NCBI GenBank assembly: GCA_964459305.1 | Contig: CAYWNA010000004.1 | Span: forward strand, 1-64,000 | DNA from: CAYWNA01 sp964459305 | GTDB taxonomy: Bacteria; Planctomycetota; Planctomycetia; Pirellulales; Pirellulaceae | DNA: 64,000 bases | Direction of reading: 5' to 3' | Shown: positions 61,581-64,000 of the stretch, piece after piece | Position numbering within the stretch: position 1 is the stretch's first letter | How the letters are laid out: every line of letters begins with the position of its first letter | The notes under the pieces: generated by a model | What the model saw: only the letters and a program-made list of their open reading frames with translations | Databases searched by the model: none | Told to the model about the DNA's origin: nothing | Program-made: the position numbers and the translations under genes

Positions 61581-64000
61581 GGCCTCTTTGCTTGTGGGGT
61601 TGGTGGGGAGGGTGCGGTTGCGGACGCGATCTCGGCGATGGCGGGCCGGTGCCAGAACGAACGCCAGTAGGCCTCATCTGCCTCGTAGGGGTCGATGGAG
61701 GCTTTGGCCGCGTCGAAGCTCTCGGGCAGGATGCCGAATCGTTTCATCCAGCGGACGTAGTGCTCGTTGGGGCGGAATCCCGGCATTCCATATCGTTTGG
61801 CCTTCTCCTGTCTCGCCTTAGCGCCCCGAACGGCCCGGAGGATGCTCTGATAGTCCGGATCTTCGGCATCGCGAAAGACGGCCACTGGCTGACCGTCTTT
61901 GGCCTTGCACCATCCGTACCCACCTGCCTGCTTGGTCAGCGGGGCCAGAAGGATCATGGATTTCACTGGATAGGAGAGGTTGTACAGGTTCCAGCAGTAC
62001 CGGGGCAGGTTGAGCATCTCAGGTGGCTTGCCGTTTGCGAACCGGCCGTTTCCGGGCGCTTCTTCTTCCTTGGTGACCCGTCGTCCCAAATGGGCGACCG
62101 AACCGTGGCACGTCAGGCATCGCTTTTCGACGATCGGGCCGACGGGTTTTCCCAGTGTGACCATCGTGGTGTTCACAGCTTCTGCTACGGCGTTCTCCAC
62201 GCGGTTGTACATCGCGTACGTCCCCGCAAATACCGCGCTCGATTCAACCCACAGGCGCACCAGGTCGTATTCCCGCTCCGTCAGTTTCGCGTCGTAATGG
62301 CTGCCGTCGATTTTTTTCATCAGCGGGCTGGCGCCGGTGCCGAACCCCCATGGCGGATTATTACCGTCTTCTCCCCAGTTCCGACCGTCGCTGATTTGCT
62401 CATGCGCAAACAGCGCGTAATAACTCTGCGTGAACCACTCGTTGAAATCGCCCGTGAGCACCACGTGTCCTTCCGGCTTCTCCGCGCTGTGGCAGGTGAC
62501 GCAGTGTCGGTCCAACACCGGCTGGATGTCGCGCACATAGTCGATCACCTCGGGCACGCCGGGAATCGGTTCAATCCGGCTCGGTGGACGTTCGAGCGCC
62601 ATCAACGCGCCGCTGCCTACCGGACGGCTGGCGGTTCCCGTGCGGGGTTCGTGGCAGCCCACGCACCCCTGGGTCTCGCCAGGCATCAGCATGGTAAAGC
62701 TTTGCATCCGTTTTACCGCCAGGCCCTTTTCGTCGAGCGCCACGAAATAGATGGCTCGCAAGGACGGAACCTCAAACGAGGCCGATCCGTCGGGCTCCAC
62801 CGGAATGCTGCCCAGAATCCGGCGGAGCGTAAACGTCCCTCCCATGCTGAACGCACCGGGAAGGCCGTGTAAGCTGGCTGGCTTGGGCAGATCTTCAAGC
62901 ACCAGAAGACTCTTGATGTCGCCCGGTTTGACCCCTTTCATGTTGCGACCGTGGTAGACGTTGGTCAGAACGAGTTGCCCAGTGGTTTTCCGTAGATCGG
63001 AGCGCGGCGTGATTACCGGTTCGCGCGGTCGCGGGCAGATCACCCGCGGATCGTGAACCATCTTCTCTGCTTGGTAGATCTCCTGGGTCTCTCCATTCCC
63101 GCCCAGGATCAACAGGCTCTTATCACTCGCGACGAGAAAACACTCCTCAGACAGCGGGTACGGGTCTCGGTACCCTTCTCTCCCATGCCCCAAGCCAATG
63201 GTCCACACCAAGCCCGATACCGTGGGGCTAATCTGCTTGGCTGCGGACCAATCGCCCGGCCCGGCTTTGAGATCAACGACCATCACGTTCCCCGCGTTTT
63301 CGCGCTGACCGAGCGCCGGCGAGAAAACCGACACGACTTTGCCCGTGCCGGGAATCGGCAGGGCATCGCACTTGGCGAAAAAGTCTGGGTACGGCCGACC
63401 CATACCGCCGAAAAGAACCATCTGTCCGGTGCCATCGGGATTCATCGCCCACAGATCGCGGAATTTTTCAGCAGCACGGTCCAGGTATTCCCACCGCGTG
63501 TAGATGACTCGCCCATCCGGCAGCACCGCCGGGCGGTCGTCCAGCAGAGTACTTGCGGAAAGACACTGCATGTTGCCGCCATCCGCGTCCATCCGGTAGA
63601 GGATCGCCACCTGCACGCGATTGCAGGGCACGAACCGGCTGCCCCGACTCGATGCGAAGATGATGCCGCCGTCAGGCAGGTAGGCCGGATCGACGTCATC
63701 CCAGTCTCCAAAAGTCAATTGCCTGAACCCGCTTCCGTCGATATTGATCTCGCAGAGATGGTAGTGGTGTGTGCCGCCTTTACGATACGAGAAAAGGACC
63801 TTTCCGCCGTCATAATGCACGCGCGGGTCGCGGACTCCGCCCTTGGGGTCATCCAACAGCACGGTGAGTTGCGTGGTTCGCAGATTGAGTTTGCAAAGCC
63901 GCGAGCCGTCCGGCGCATGCACAAACGTCTGTTCGTTTGAATACACGCCAAAAGTTGCGTAGCATTGCGTGGCCGAACACAACTCGCGGACGGCGAAAAC
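61577..64000 (-). CDS. Triheme c-type cytochrome, hydrazine-synthase-alpha-like (5' partial)
   Basis: At least 807 codons; the frame runs open through the right edge, so the start and signal peptide are missing. The first 380 residues form a propeller of PD40/WD-like blades (DPRVHYDGGKVLFSY, DVDPAYLPDGGIIFASSRG). The middle domain matches the hydrazine-synthase alpha middle-domain family. Three CxxCH haem-c sites are seen: CVGCH (62651-62665), CVTCH (62489-62503) and CLTCH (62105-62119). The family is widespread in planctomycetes that do not make hydrazine, so a redox or electron-transfer role is inferred. It overlaps the FAD-oxidoreductase relic. Confidence 0.85.
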   Translation of the reverse strand, partial: VFAVRELCSATQCYATFGVYSNEQTFVHAPDGSRLCKLNLRTTQLTVLLDDPKGGVRDPRVHYDGGKVLFSYRKGGTHHYHLCEINIDGSGFRQLTFGDWDDVDPAYLPDGGIIFASSRGSRFVPCNRVQVAILYRMDADGGNMQCLSASTLLDDRPAVLPDGRVIYTRWEYLDRAAEKFRDLWAMNPDGTGQMVLFGGMGRPYPDFFAKCDALPIPGTGKVVSVFSPALGQRENAGNVMVVDLKAGPGDWSAAKQISPTVSGLVWTIGLGHGREGYRDPYPLSEECFLVASDKSLLILGGNGETQEIYQAEKMVHDPRVICPRPREPVITPRSDLRKTTGQLVLTNVYHGRNMKGVKPGDIKSLLVLEDLPKPASLHGLPGAFSMGGTFTLRRILGSIPVEPDGSASFEVPSLRAIYFVALDEKGLAVKRMQSFTMLMPGETQGCVGCHEPRTGTASRPVGSGALMALERPPSRIEPIPGVPEVIDYVRDIQPVLDRHCVTCHSAEKPEGHVVLTGDFNEWFTQSYYALFAHEQISDGRNWGEDGNNPPWGFGTGASPLMKKIDGSHYDAKLTEREYDLVRLWVESSAVFAGTYAMYNRVENAVAEAVNTTMVTLGKPVGPIVEKRCLTCHGSVAHLGRRVTKEEEAPGNGRFANGKPPEMLNLPRYCWNLYNLSYPVKSMILLAPLTKQAGGYGWCKAKDGQPVAVFRDAEDPDYQSILRAVRGAKARQEKAKRYGMPGFRPNEHYVRWMKRFGILPESFDAAKASIDPYEADEAYWRSFWHRPAIAEIASATAPSPPTPQAKRP

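Noticed and set aside
61577..64000. Anammox hydrazine synthase alpha subunit
   Set aside because: Only the middle-domain resemblance and haem motifs are present; no beta/gamma subunits or anammox genes are seen, and the family is common in non-anammox planctomycetes.
1..64000. CRISPR arrays, tRNA, rRNA, integrase or transposase genes
   Set aside because: No regularly spaced direct repeats, cloverleaf signatures or recombinase motifs were recognised by eye. A covariance-model scan would be needed to exclude small RNAs.

Overview
The window looks like a chromosomal segment of a Planctomycetota bacterium, probably of the Pirellulales type. The inference rests on gene content: Tat-exported Gfo/Idh/MocA oxidoreductases, secreted sulfatases, PQQ-like and WD40 beta-propellers, a hydrazine-synthase-alpha-like multiheme protein, a protein starting with the planctomycete J-like module (FDPYHRWLGIPP), LamG and malectin domains, many GTG/TTG starts, high GC, and many dispersed hairpin repeats. 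No rRNA, tRNA, CRISPR array, phage or transposase gene was seen.

Layout. 0-3.4 kb: two Tat-exported oxidoreductases separated by two hairpin repeats. 3.9-4.1 kb: a 58-residue winged-helix protein. 4.5-11.8 kb: a lidless Hsp70, a membrane J-like/LamG/malectin protein, a GIY-YIG-like protein, an HEIVH metallopeptidase with leucine-rich repeats, and a creatininase-family amidohydrolase. 12.1-16.9 kb: an SbcD/YhaO nuclease and SbcC/YhaN ATPase pair. 17.1-27.6 kb: a parallel beta-helix protein, alpha/beta hydrolase, dihydroorotase (pyrC), Uma2 endonuclease, WD40 protein, a GH81 glucanase relic, a GH5-like glycosidase, a sugar isomerase and a zinc-ribbon membrane protein. 28-32.4 kb: SUKH protein, lipase-like hydrolase, S4 protein, PQQ propeller and nitroreductase.

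33-40.7 kb holds a likely envelope or metal-handling operon: TPR protein, parvulin-like foldase, HupE/UreJ-type membrane protein, MacB-type ABC ATPase and permease, and a His-rich ZnuA-like lipoprotein. 40.7-49.2 kb: two divergent sulfatases, a D-aminoacylase-type amidohydrolase, a sugar isomerase and a GH29 fucosidase. 49.3-51 kb: a DUF4411 PIN plus ImmA/IrrE pair. 51-57 kb: an oxidoreductase and three secreted glycosidase-like proteins. 57-64 kb: zinc-ribbon membrane proteins, a decayed FAD oxidoreductase and a triheme HzsA-like protein running off the right edge.

The overall job appears to be breakdown of complex, partly sulfated and fucosylated polysaccharides outside the cytoplasm, with housekeeping and genome-defence genes between. 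The most unusual observation is that dispersed hairpin repeats lie inside coding sequence. One supplies most of the signal peptide of the HupE-like protein, and a different one sits in the N-terminal export region of the D-aminoacylase. A perfect-armed 82-bp hairpin family occurs in three copies within 5 kb.
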